Below, one piece after another: positions 45,106 to 53,647 of a stretch of 64,000 bases of DNA (the first letter of the stretch is position 1; every line of letters starts with the position of its first letter). Source of the stretch: Rhodopirellula sp. P2 (GTDB lineage Bacteria; Planctomycetota; Planctomycetia; Pirellulales; Pirellulaceae); NCBI RefSeq assembly GCF_028768465.1, contig NZ_CP118225.1, positions 4,383,001-4,447,000 on the forward strand, in the 5' to 3' direction. The notes under the pieces are model-generated. The model ran no database searches. It worked only from the letters and a program-made list of their open reading frames with translations, and was not told where the DNA came from. Both the position numbers and the translations under genes were made by a program.

Positions 45106-46440
45106 TCAGATGAGTTTGGTTTTGCCTGGGATGGCGAAGCTTGGCTCGGGACGACTGCCGTCCCACTGCAGGTCTTTGGGGAACAGATCCAGTTCCGATT
45201 CGTTGGCCACAAAGTCCCAAGTGACTTTCTTGCCGGTGTAGGCTGCCATCCGGCCCATGACAGCGGTCAGGGAACTTTTCGCGGTTTCGAGCAATTCGAC
45301 AATGGGTTCACCGGACCGAATGGAGTCGATCAAGTCCTTGTGTTCTTGACGGTAGGCGTCCGCGATGCTGCCTTCCAGTTTCAAGGTTTCTTTGCCGCTG
45401 CGATCCAGGAAGGTCGACCCGCTGCTTCCGGCACCGATGACGGCGAAGCCCTTGGTTCCGCGAACGGTGCTGCCGTTCTCGGCGGTGGTGCCAGGGATTT
45501 GGCGACACATGAACGAGACGGGGCGATCGTCTGTGTACAGATAGTCGATGCACATGCTGTCCCACATTTCGCTGTCGTCGGGACGAGTGAAGCGACCGCC
45601 CGAACCGTAGGCACTGACGGGCGGGCCTTGCATGACCCAGTTCATCAGGTCGATGTTGTGGACGGCTTGCTCGGCGATTTGGTCGCCGGACAACCAGATG
45701 AAGTGCATCCAGTTGTTGAGTTGGTACTGGGTGTCGCTGACGTCTTTGCCGCGGTTTTTGTACCAGATGCCGTTGCTGCAATAGCGGGAGGTCATGCCGA
45801 TCACGTCGCCGATTTCACCGTCATGGATTCGTTTGACCGCTTCCATGTAGTTGCTTTGGCGACGGTACTGGGTGCCGGTGACGATTGCCGTGCCATTCTT
45901 CTTGGCTTCTTCGTGAGCAGCCACACAGATTCGGTAGCCCGCGGGATCGACGCAGGATGGTTTTTCAGCGAAGACGTGTTTGCCAGCTTTGACTGCTTCG
46001 GCGATATGAAAAGGACGGAAGGCAGGCGAGGTCGTCAAGAAAACGACTTCCACATCGGGGTCGGCCAAGACCTTCTTGTAGGCGTCCAGCCCGGAATAGA
46101 TGCGGTCGTCGGCGACGTTGATCTTGTCAGCGTGTCGACGTTTCATTCCTGTGCGGAGACGTTCCGCGTTGCCTTGGTCCAAGTCGGCGATCGCGACCAA
46201 TTCGATGTTGTCATTGATCGTGAGCGAATCGTTGACCGCTCCGGTGCCACGTCCGCCAGCACCAACGATTCCGATTTTGATTTTGCGATTGGGGTCGGTG
46301 GACGCGGCTTGAGTGTGAACCATTTGATTGGCGCCAACGGTTGCCGCCAGGGCAGCGGTGGCGGTCGCACCGCGACGCAGGACATCGCGGCGACTGGTGG
46401 TCTGACGATCAGAAGTGGTGCGGTTCAGCTTGTCGTTCAT
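45106..46440 (-). CDS. Tat-exported Gfo/Idh/MocA-family oxidoreductase
   Basis: The 444-residue protein has a long twin-arginine signal, SRRDVLRRGATATAALAATV. The NAD(P) site is KIGIVGAGGRGTGAVNDSL, followed by VEVVFLTTSPAFRPFHIAEA, VFAEKPSCVDP with the conserved EKP, and VTGTQYRRQSNYMEAVKRIH. The C-terminal half with NNWMHFIWLSGDQIAEQAVH and MNWVMQGPPVSAYGSGG is typical of exported planctomycete members. It is the last gene on this strand of the amino-sugar island, 267 bases after the next dehydrogenase. Substrate unknown. Confidence 0.9.
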   Translation of the reverse strand: MNDKLNRTTSDRQTTSRRDVLRRGATATAALAATVGANQMVHTQAASTDPNRKIKIGIVGAGGRGTGAVNDSLTINDNIELVAIADLDQGNAERLRTGMKRRHADKINVADDRIYSGLDAYKKVLADPDVEVVFLTTSPAFRPFHIAEAVKAGKHVFAEKPSCVDPAGYRICVAAHEEAKKNGTAIVTGTQYRRQSNYMEAVKRIHDGEIGDVIGMTSRYCSNGIWYKNRGKDVSDTQYQLNNWMHFIWLSGDQIAEQAVHNIDLMNWVMQGPPVSAYGSGGRFTRPDDSEMWDSMCIDYLYTDDRPVSFMCRQIPGTTAENGSTVRGTKGFAVIGAGSSGSTFLDRSGKETLKLEGSIADAYRQEHKDLIDSIRSGEPIVELLETAKSSLTAVMGRMAAYTGKKVTWDFVANESELDLFPKDLQWDGSRPEPSFAIPGKTKLI

Positions 46441-46707
46441 ATCAGGCTCACTTGGAAATTGTCAAAGGAACAATCGCGGCATCACGATTGGGAAGGACAG
46501 AAACAGGCAGGTGGGATTGCGTCAGAGCAAGTGTCTGGCGGGCGGGAACAATGCGAGGGACTCAGGTGGAAGGGAAAATGGACGAGGCCACTGATCTTCT
46601 GGGGAGCAAATCAAGCGGTTCTCGTGACCTCGTCCATCCCATTCGCTTCGCCCGAAAAACGGGCTTCACGAAGTTTAGTTTGAAACGGTCGGCAGTTCTT
46701 AAAAACG

Positions 46708-47832
46708 TCAGTTACTGACCGTTTCTTGGCTTTGCAGTTCGATTGTCTTGCCGGTTCGGAAGGACTCATCCGCCGCCGCGACAATTTTCATCGAGTTGAC
46801 CGCATCCTGGAGGTGGGCCGTTAAGTCGTTGTCTTGTTGAATTGCATCCAAGAAGAACTGCTGTTCGCGATGGCAGAGTCCATCGTGGTCGGGTTCATCT
46901 TCCAGATGGATCCATTCGTCGTCGCGGGCGAAGTTGCCCTCGGCGTTGAGTTTGCCGTGGTGCAAGCGGATCGATTCAGTTTTGGTGTGAGCGTCCACGT
47001 TGTCGCTCTGTCCCGTTGACGAGGCGGATTCCGCAACGATGGAAACGGATCCCTTTGGACCCACCACGTCTTTCACAAAGAATGCTGTTTCGCTCATCAT
47101 CGGGCCCCAACCGGCTTCGTACCAACCGACCGAACCGTCTTCAAAAGTGACTTGCAATTGGCCGTAGTTGACCATTCCTTCGGGAAGTTCGTCGGTCAAA
47201 CGGGCACCAATTCCGGAAACACGGATCGGCCGCGAACCGGTCATTTGGCACATCACATCGACGTAGTGCACGCCGCAGTCCACGATCGGCGAAACCGTGG
47301 ACATCAACCGCTTGTGAGTTTCCCAGGTCGCACCCGAGGAAGACTGGTTGAGGTTCATCCGCATCACCAAGGGCTTGCCCAAGGTGTGAGCGATTTCGAT
47401 GAAGCGGTTCCAGCTTGGATGATGTCGCAGGATGTATCCGACCACCACTTTGCGGTTGGTTGCCAAGGCAGACGCCACAATGGATTCGGCGGCTTCGACT
47501 GAGTCCGCAAGCGGTTTCTCAACAAAGACGTGGCAACCGGCTTCCAAGGCAGTCGTCACGAAGCGAGCGTGCGTGTCGGGCCAAGTGGATACACAAACCG
47601 CATCTGGCTGGGTCGCCTGCAAGGCTTCGTCGAAGTCTTGGTAGGTGGGGTAGTCGCTGCCAAGTTCTTCGTTCAGTTTGGCGCCGGATTCTTTGGAACG
47701 GGTGCAAATCCCGACGATCTCGAATCCGTCGATGGCTTGGTAGGCCAACGCATGGGATCGTCCCATGTTGCCGGCGCCCACGCACAGAATCCGGACGCGT
47801 GGTGAGGAGGAGGTTTGTTCGGACGCACTCAT
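46708..47832 (-). CDS. Gfo/Idh/MocA-family oxidoreductase in nagB operon
   Basis: From ATG 47832 the protein has 374 residues and no signal peptide. RILCVGAGNMGRSHALAYQA is the GxGxxG site; AVCVSTWPDTHARFVTTALE and VFVEKPLADSVEAAE (EKP) follow; the substrate domain includes YILRHHPSWNRFIEIAH and STVSPIVDCGVHYVDVMCQM. Its ATG overlaps the nagB stop (ATGA), so it is translationally coupled and probably processes a sugar linked to amino-sugar breakdown. Related cytosolic enzymes oxidise or reduce sugars, including sialic-acid derivatives in some bacteria; that link here is inference. Confidence 0.9.
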   Translation of the reverse strand: MSASEQTSSSPRVRILCVGAGNMGRSHALAYQAIDGFEIVGICTRSKESGAKLNEELGSDYPTYQDFDEALQATQPDAVCVSTWPDTHARFVTTALEAGCHVFVEKPLADSVEAAESIVASALATNRKVVVGYILRHHPSWNRFIEIAHTLGKPLVMRMNLNQSSSGATWETHKRLMSTVSPIVDCGVHYVDVMCQMTGSRPIRVSGIGARLTDELPEGMVNYGQLQVTFEDGSVGWYEAGWGPMMSETAFFVKDVVGPKGSVSIVAESASSTGQSDNVDAHTKTESIRLHHGKLNAEGNFARDDEWIHLEDEPDHDGLCHREQQFFLDAIQQDNDLTAHLQDAVNSMKIVAAADESFRTGKTIELQSQETVSN

Positions 47833-48662
47833 TGCGTGGGTTCTCCAAATGTGGATGGTGACAAGCATTTCGCAGCGGCGTCGTCAAGCAAATATTGGAC
47901 GTCGCGGTGCGACTGCAAGAAGGAGGCTGGGATCGAGGATGTCATTGGTCCCTCGATGGCACGCTGGACAATGTCGGCTTTGTGTTCGCCGAATGCGAGC
48001 AATCGAATGCGATGAGATTGCAGTATCGAGTCGACCCCCATGGTGATCGCGAGCAGTGGCACGTGGTCCATCCCACCAAAATCTTTGACCGCATCCAATC
48101 GCGTGAGGTCGTCGAGTTTGACCAACCGTGTGCGTGTGTCTTGGGTTGCGCCCGGTTCGTTGAAACCGATGTGCCCGGTGCGTCCAATCCCTAGCAGTTG
48201 AAGATCAATGCCGCCGGTCGCTGCGATCAATTCATCGTAGTCGCGGCAATACCCCGGAACGGTTTCCAACTCAATGGTGCCGTTGGGAATGTGAACGTTG
48301 GAGCGAACAATGTCGACATGATCAAACAGCTGTTCGTTCATGAACCGAACGTAGCTTTGGGGGGCATCGGGGGTGATCGGAAAGTATTCGTCCAGGTTGA
48401 ACGTGATCACGTTGTGGAAGGACAGGCCCTCTTCGCGGTGCATTCGCACCAATTCTCGATAGACACGAATCGGAGTTGATCCGGTCGCCAAGCCCAAAAT
48501 GCAGTTTCGATTTTCCGCAGCACGCTGGCGGATCAACGCTCCGATCTCTCTGGCAATGCGTTTGCTGGCGACGCTGGCGTCCGCCAACTTCAGAACAGAC
48601 AGTCCCGGTGTTGAGTTCGTCGAACGATTGAGTGGCGACGGGCTTTCCAAGGTACTGCTCAT
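47829..48662 (-). CDS. nagB: glucosamine-6-phosphate deaminase homologue
   Basis: The 277-residue protein matches NagB: CILGLATGSTPIRVYRELVR (phosphate loop), NVITFNLDEYFPI (DEY acid pair) and LLGIGRTGHIGFNEPGA. In E. coli the last motif reads NDGHIAFNEP with catalytic Asp141; here the Asp position is Thr (RTGHIGFNEP), while His and Glu remain. A similar RTGH form is, as far as I recall, known in NagB domains fused to PIG-L domains, and a PIG-L gene precedes this one with an ATGA overlap. Expected reaction: GlcN6P to fructose-6-phosphate and ammonia. The substitution leaves mechanism or activity open. Confidence 0.88.
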   Translation of the reverse strand: MSSTLESPSPLNRSTNSTPGLSVLKLADASVASKRIAREIGALIRQRAAENRNCILGLATGSTPIRVYRELVRMHREEGLSFHNVITFNLDEYFPITPDAPQSYVRFMNEQLFDHVDIVRSNVHIPNGTIELETVPGYCRDYDELIAATGGIDLQLLGIGRTGHIGFNEPGATQDTRTRLVKLDDLTRLDAVKDFGGMDHVPLLAITMGVDSILQSHRIRLLAFGEHKADIVQRAIEGPMTSSIPASFLQSHRDVQYLLDDAAAKCLSPSTFGEPTQ

Positions 48663-49471
48663 GAGTGGGACGCATGCATTGCGGTGTCGGGCGAACGGGA
48701 GGAATGTTGGTTCGGGAAAAGTGCTGCCAGCACGTCGTCACCGGGATGGCCATGGCCACGATGCTGCACAAAGGCTTCTGCCGCATGCGTTCCGATGTCG
48801 GTTCCTCGAGCTTGGCTGTGGGCTTGCATGGCGGTCAGGTATTCGCTGATGCCGTTGTGCGATCGCAGCCACTCCGATTGGCTTTCGTGACAAGCCAACA
48901 TGCGTGTCTTCGTTTCGAGTTGGTCGCTGATGTCGACGTACGTGGTGGGCGTGATTGCGTCGCCCATCCGGTCTTGTCCGTCATGTCCATCGGTGTAGTA
49001 CAGATAGGGAACTCGCGAACCTTCTTGTACTGGTTCCGCAGATGCATTGGGAGCGGCGTACACGAAACTGGCGGCTCGACCGAGTTGACCAGAGACCTCG
49101 TGATCGGCGTGGTAGTCCGACATCGGCATCGTGATCACGAGCGTCGGGGCGATGCGCCGAAACAGGTCAATCGACTTTTGCAACGATTCGCGGTCGTAGA
49201 CGACGCGTCCGTCAGGTTCACTGAGTGTGTGGAAGGTGGCGCCGATCAAGTTCGCTGCGTTGGTGCCTTCTTGAATGCGAGTTCGTGCGGTCTCCTCCGG
49301 GCCCATGTTCATCGACCCGCAATCGCCAGCGGTCACGGAAACGATGTGGACGTCCCAACCCGATTGTTGCAATCGAATCAAAGTGCCACCGCAGCTGATC
49401 TCTGCATCGTCCGGATGTGCCATGAACGCGAGGGCCACTTTTCTGTCGGGAATGGAGGGGCTGGTTGGCAT
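48659..49471 (-). CDS. PIG-L/LmbE-family N-acetylglucosamine deacetylase
   Basis: The core opens KVALAFMAHPDDAEISCGGT, with the AHPDDAE zinc motif. ITMPMSDYHADHEVSGQLGR carries the HxxH-type ligands, and the later YLYYTDGHDGQD and ETKTRMLACHESQSEW fit LmbE-type enzymes. The family hydrolyses N-acetyl groups of GlcNAc-containing substrates. Coupling to nagB by ATGA, and no nagA in the window, make it a good candidate for the deacetylation step. The frame is open to 49558; starts at 49558, 49516 and 49471 are possible and none has a strong ribosome binding site. Confidence 0.87.
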   Translation of the reverse strand: MPTSPSIPDRKVALAFMAHPDDAEISCGGTLIRLQQSGWDVHIVSVTAGDCGSMNMGPEETARTRIQEGTNAANLIGATFHTLSEPDGRVVYDRESLQKSIDLFRRIAPTLVITMPMSDYHADHEVSGQLGRAASFVYAAPNASAEPVQEGSRVPYLYYTDGHDGQDRMGDAITPTTYVDISDQLETKTRMLACHESQSEWLRSHNGISEYLTAMQAHSQARGTDIGTHAAEAFVQHRGHGHPGDDVLAALFPNQHSSRSPDTAMHASHS

Positions 49472-49784
49472 TTCGGCGTGACTCACGTTTGGGGGATGCG
49501 ATTCGTCGTGGCCCATTCTGCAGACTTGCGAAAGTCGTTTCTCCACGACAGTTGCCATTTTGTGGTACTCTGTTTGCGCATCGAAGGGGTGGGTTGTGGA
49601 AGTATGCGCGTATTTCCATGAAGTGATACTTTTTGTGCGCAGTGAGGAGGGGCTCCGCGTGTGAGCTCATCGCGGCACGATGCCCCGGAACCGAATTGCA
49701 TCACCACCATTGCAACCGTTGCTGCGTCCCTTTCGTTTCACTTCAAACTCGTCTGTCCGTCATCGCTTTTCTATTTTCAGCCAC

Positions 49785-50654
49785 ATGAAAGCTTCCTACG
49801 AAAAGTTGGTCCCCGACGGTGGGCAATCGTTTCGATGTTTCAACCGCGCGTCGTTGCAGTCACCTGTGAAGTGGCATCGCCATCCCGAAGTGGAGTTGAC
49901 CTACATACCGTCCGGAGTGGGGTCCCGAATGGTTGGCGACCACATTGGCAGTTACACCGATCATGACCTGGTGTTGCTGGGGTCCGAGTTGCCGCACACG
50001 TGGTCCTCCGACGAATACCGAGGGCAGGTTTACGACTTGCACTCCGCGATGGTGTTGCAGTTTCATCCCGACTTCTTGGGCCCCCACTTCTTTCGGCTCA
50101 ATGAGATGGTGGAGATTCACCAGTTGCTGCAACGGGCCAGTCGTGGGTTGTGGTTTCCGGCCAGCGTCGCGGAGTCGGTTGGCAACCGGATGGCGGATTT
50201 GGAGACTCAGCGGGGAGCAGGTCGGTTGGTGACCCTGCTGTCGATTCTGGATGAACTCGCGGGGTGTTCTGATTGCGAGCCGCTCGCGTCCCATTTGTAT
50301 CGGGCCAGTCACAACGAAGAGGTGGAGACCCGCATTCAGGTCATCTGCGACCACATCACGCATCACCTCACCAATCCCGAATTGACGCACAGGGAATTGG
50401 CGGAGCTCGCAGACATGAACGCGTCTGCTTTCAGCCGGTTTTTCAAGCAGTCCACCGGTCGAACGGTTTCGGCCTACATCAACGAGCTTCGAATCGGGTT
50501 TGCCTGTCGCTTGTTGACCGACACCGAGGATTCCATTTTGTCGATCAGCCAACAATCCGGGTATCAGAACCTGTCGAATTTCAATCGGCGTTTTCAACAG
50601 CACCGAAAGATGACACCACGTGACTATCGCAATCGTGTTCGGATCGCGGTTTGA
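49785..50654 (+). CDS. AraC-family transcriptional regulator
   Basis: From ATG 49785 the protein has 289 residues. The N-terminus is a cupin-like sensor domain: LQSPVKWHRHPEVELTYIPS and GSYTDHDLVLLGSELPHTWS. The C-terminal 100 residues hold two helix-turn-helix motifs: ELTHRELAELADMNASAFSR with FFKQSTGRTVSAYINELRI, then ILSISQQSGYQNLSNFNRRF and the end MTPRDYRNR. It is transcribed divergently from the PIG-L-nagB operon, sharing about 225 bases of promoter DNA, so it likely controls that operon in response to an amino sugar or derivative. Confidence 0.92.
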   Translation: MKASYEKLVPDGGQSFRCFNRASLQSPVKWHRHPEVELTYIPSGVGSRMVGDHIGSYTDHDLVLLGSELPHTWSSDEYRGQVYDLHSAMVLQFHPDFLGPHFFRLNEMVEIHQLLQRASRGLWFPASVAESVGNRMADLETQRGAGRLVTLLSILDELAGCSDCEPLASHLYRASHNEEVETRIQVICDHITHHLTNPELTHRELAELADMNASAFSRFFKQSTGRTVSAYINELRIGFACRLLTDTEDSILSISQQSGYQNLSNFNRRFQQHRKMTPRDYRNRVRIAV

Positions 50655-50664
50655 GTGCTCGATC

Positions 50665-52368
50665 TCAGTTGGCAGATTCTTCTTTTGAAATTGCTCGTGT
50701 CAGTTTGACCTTCATCTTCAACGCCTTGCGCCGCCACTTCGCCGCCTCGTCTTGGTCACCGGCTTTGAGGAAGGCGTCCGACACAACCATGAACGCCTCG
50801 GAGAGGATTTTAGGATCTTGCGGATCCTTGGCTTCCTGAATTCGACGCACAAACTCATCCATCTTCTCGCGGACTTCTGGCAACGCACAAATTCTCTCGC
50901 CATCTCGCGTGGAACAGCCGAACACAACTCCCGCCAGCTTGTCATAGTCGCCGAGCAAGTCCGTGCCCTTGGGAACCAACCGCATCACGATTGAGTTTTC
51001 AGAGTCGTCGGAGACTTCCATGTCGACGTTTCGCCGTCCGAGCACGATGGGGATCTCGTGGTGATCGTCATCGACGTAAAGTCCCCAGGTGCCAGCAGGC
51101 AACTTGATCCTTGCGATGCCATCTTCGTCGGTGTGGTCGACAAATGTCGATGGATAACGGGGCCGGTCACGTTGATTGTGGAAGTAGGCGAGCAAGTCGG
51201 GGTTTCCAAAGAAGTCCGCACTCCGCGTCAGGGGGTTGCCGTAAACTTGGGATCCCCAATTGGTCCACATCACGTTCGGATAGGCAGTCACTTTCACGTC
51301 GCCAAGCGGTTTGTCGTCCAGGCTTTTCACCTGGACGCGGCATGCATGCAATGACTCCATCTCTAGAGTGATCGGTTTGTCCAACGGTGGGTCAAAGACG
51401 ACTGGGTGCCCGAGACGACTGTTCTGCTTTTGGGCTGCTTGCGGGGAACGGACTCGGTGATTTTCGGTTAGCCCGATGATTTGAATGGATTGATCTTTCG
51501 GCCAGCCTTCAATCAGAAAGGTCCCGTCTGCATTGATAGGAACCCAAGTGGACCAAGTCACGCGTTCCCGCGTTGACTTTGGTGGAACGGTCATCGCCAG
51601 AACACGGCCATCGACGACTGGACGCGGAACATTGTCGGCGAGTCTTCCGGAGACGGATGTGGCGGGATGAAGCGGAACATCCAGTGGTGTGTTTGCGCCA
51701 GGCTTGAGTTCGACTTCGAAGATTTCACTGAAGTGTGTGGGGGCACCATCGACCAGACGCACCAACAGAAAGTCGCTTTCACCAGGGAACAGTTGATTGA
51801 CGCGGACGTGGTCGCCTTGGATCTCCCTGTGGTAACTATTTTCCCAAGAACCGATGTCGGAACGAAGAACTTGGATTTCGTCCATCGTGAAGTCGTCGTC
51901 CATCACGACGACCGGTCGGAAAAGGATGCTTGCTGCCGGCTGCATTTCGATTTCAAACACGTCGTCGGACGGGACGTCCATGTGGATCGCATCTGCCAAA
52001 CAGAATGACTCATGTCGAACATGCACGGAGACTTGCAAGGTTCGTGATTTTTCGGCGGCATCACGATAGAACGGGTACGAAATGTTTGCGATTCCGCGTT
52101 TGTCTGTGCGGGCAGCTTCCGGCTTCATCTCGGAAGGGTCGTTTCCATCGCGGAGCCAATGACCGTGGCCTTGCGAGTAACGAAGTGCCCAGGGAGTCAC
52201 CACCGCACCGTTGATCGGGGCGCCATCGGGATCGGTCACCTCGACAGTAATCGTGTGGGTCGTTTGCTCGCCCACGATGGTGAACAGATCGTTCTCGTCC
52301 GCCGAAAGCGAACCGCGCCCGGGTACCGCGAACAACAAAACAACGACGGTTAGCAGCGAAAGTCTCAT
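50665..52368 (-). CDS. exported carboxypeptidase-regulatory-like beta-sandwich protein
   Basis: The ATG at 52368 gives 567 residues with a signal peptide (LSLLTVVVLLFAVPGRGSLS). It consists of repeated beta-sandwich modules: HTITVEVTDPDGAPINGAVV, then SVSGRLADNVPRPVVDGRVL and CRVQVKSLDDKPLGDVKVTA, each typical of CarboxypepD_reg/transthyretin-like repeats. The C-terminal 70 residues are helical (PEVREKMDEFVRRIQEAKDP, VVSDAFLKAGDQDEAAKWRR). It is probably a secreted or periplasmic binding or scaffold protein. It lies downstream of the sialidase operon on the same strand, 100 bases after the epimerase gene. Confidence 0.75.
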   Translation of the reverse strand: MRLSLLTVVVLLFAVPGRGSLSADENDLFTIVGEQTTHTITVEVTDPDGAPINGAVVTPWALRYSQGHGHWLRDGNDPSEMKPEAARTDKRGIANISYPFYRDAAEKSRTLQVSVHVRHESFCLADAIHMDVPSDDVFEIEMQPAASILFRPVVVMDDDFTMDEIQVLRSDIGSWENSYHREIQGDHVRVNQLFPGESDFLLVRLVDGAPTHFSEIFEVELKPGANTPLDVPLHPATSVSGRLADNVPRPVVDGRVLAMTVPPKSTRERVTWSTWVPINADGTFLIEGWPKDQSIQIIGLTENHRVRSPQAAQKQNSRLGHPVVFDPPLDKPITLEMESLHACRVQVKSLDDKPLGDVKVTAYPNVMWTNWGSQVYGNPLTRSADFFGNPDLLAYFHNQRDRPRYPSTFVDHTDEDGIARIKLPAGTWGLYVDDDHHEIPIVLGRRNVDMEVSDDSENSIVMRLVPKGTDLLGDYDKLAGVVFGCSTRDGERICALPEVREKMDEFVRRIQEAKDPQDPKILSEAFMVVSDAFLKAGDQDEAAKWRRKALKMKVKLTRAISKEESAN

Positions 52369-52468
52369 CACAAGTGCCTTTGAGGTTAGCGATTTCAGGC
52401 GGCAATTCAAATGAGTTGCCTGCTCGAATTGTAGGCGAGCGACTGACTCGATGGGGGAGTTGCCGCGA

Positions 52469-53644
52469 TCAGGCGAGATCTTTCTCCAGCCACTTCCAAG
52501 CCATGTACTGCATCCTCGGTAGGTGAAACGGTCCTTTCCAAAGATTGCCTTTGAGTTCACTGCTGATGCTGCCGTCGCGGTGCAGGTACCCGAACCATTC
52601 GCCGTGCCGGGCGTCGGGGAAACGAGCATACGCCCACTGGTGAGCTTGCTGGTGCCAATCGGCGTACTTGTCGTCGCCGGTCAGCAAATGAGCGAGCAGG
52701 GTTGCCAGAATGGTTTCGTTTTGAGGCCACCAGAACTTCATGTCGTGCCAGTATTCTTGGACGGGCAAACCATGCACATCGACAAAGTAGAGGATGCCTC
52801 CATGTTCCCGATCCCAGCCACGATGCCACATCCAATCCAGCATTTGGCAGCCCGTTTGGATCAAAGAAGCGTCCTCGCGGAGATGCCCCTCCCAGAGGAT
52901 GAACCAGGCGCCCTCGATCGCGTGTCCTGGATTGAGCGTGCGACCTTCAAAGTGATCGAGCAGCTCGCCGTTGACGCCGACGGTTTCCATCACGCATGCG
53001 ATGTCCGGCTTCAGGTGGAAGTCGCGAATCGTGGCGATGCTGCGGTCGATCCAGTCGTCGGCATCTTCCAGACCAATCGACTGACGCAGTTCTTGAGCGG
53101 TGACGATGGTCATCATCGGGAATCCCATGCTTCGCGCCGGACGAGTCCCGGTGAACTTCGAGGCGGCCACTTCGCTGTTCAAGTTGTGGTCGATGAATCG
53201 CCGGAACGTTTGGATCGCACGTTCGCGGTAGTGAGACTGGCCGGTGGCCAGGAAAAGTTCGCCATAGGCAATCGCGGCAAAGCACTCGGAGAACGCATAA
53301 CGTCGTTTTCGGATCGGGCGGCCATCCTGCGTGACATGGAACCACATTCGACCATCTGACGGGTCGAAGCAATTTTGTTCCAAGAAAGCCGCTCCCTGAA
53401 TTGCGAGCTGAAGCCATTCCTCGCGAGGTTCCACATTGTTGTAGAGTTCAGCGAGCAACCAGGTGCAGCGGCCTTGCTGCCAAACACCTTTGTCGGTGTC
53501 GATCACCGTTCCGTCGCGATGGAGCGAGGTCAAGAATCCACCGTGTTCGTGATCGACACCGTGCCGCATCCAGAATGGGACCGTGTCATTCAGCAGTCCA
53601 TCTCGATACACATCGATCAATTCTTGACGTCGCGTGGGATTCAC
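52469..53644 (-). CDS. AGE-family N-acylglucosamine 2-epimerase
   Basis: The 391-residue protein is an alpha6/alpha6 barrel of the AGE/RenBP family: LNDTVPFWMRHGVDHEHGGF, VWQQGRCTWLLAELYNNVEP, RYAFSECFAAIAYGELFLAT, and the His/Glu-bearing GHAIEGAWFILWEGHLR and YWHDMKFWWPQNETILATLL. These include the catalytic histidine candidates. Expected reaction: N-acetylmannosamine to N-acetylglucosamine. Its start lies three bases after the stop of the kelch-SSS gene, so it belongs to the same operon. It replaces the phosphorylated route of NanK/NanE, neither of which is in the window. Confidence 0.9.
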   Translation of the reverse strand: MNPTRRQELIDVYRDGLLNDTVPFWMRHGVDHEHGGFLTSLHRDGTVIDTDKGVWQQGRCTWLLAELYNNVEPREEWLQLAIQGAAFLEQNCFDPSDGRMWFHVTQDGRPIRKRRYAFSECFAAIAYGELFLATGQSHYRERAIQTFRRFIDHNLNSEVAASKFTGTRPARSMGFPMMTIVTAQELRQSIGLEDADDWIDRSIATIRDFHLKPDIACVMETVGVNGELLDHFEGRTLNPGHAIEGAWFILWEGHLREDASLIQTGCQMLDWMWHRGWDREHGGILYFVDVHGLPVQEYWHDMKFWWPQNETILATLLAHLLTGDDKYADWHQQAHQWAYARFPDARHGEWFGYLHRDGSISSELKGNLWKGPFHLPRMQYMAWKWLEKDLA

Positions 53645-53647
53645 TGA

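Noticed and set aside
45340-46683. 447-residue plus-strand frame opposite a Gfo/Idh/MocA gene
   Set aside because: Antisense to a gene with a Tat signal and cofactor motif; no motif of its own.
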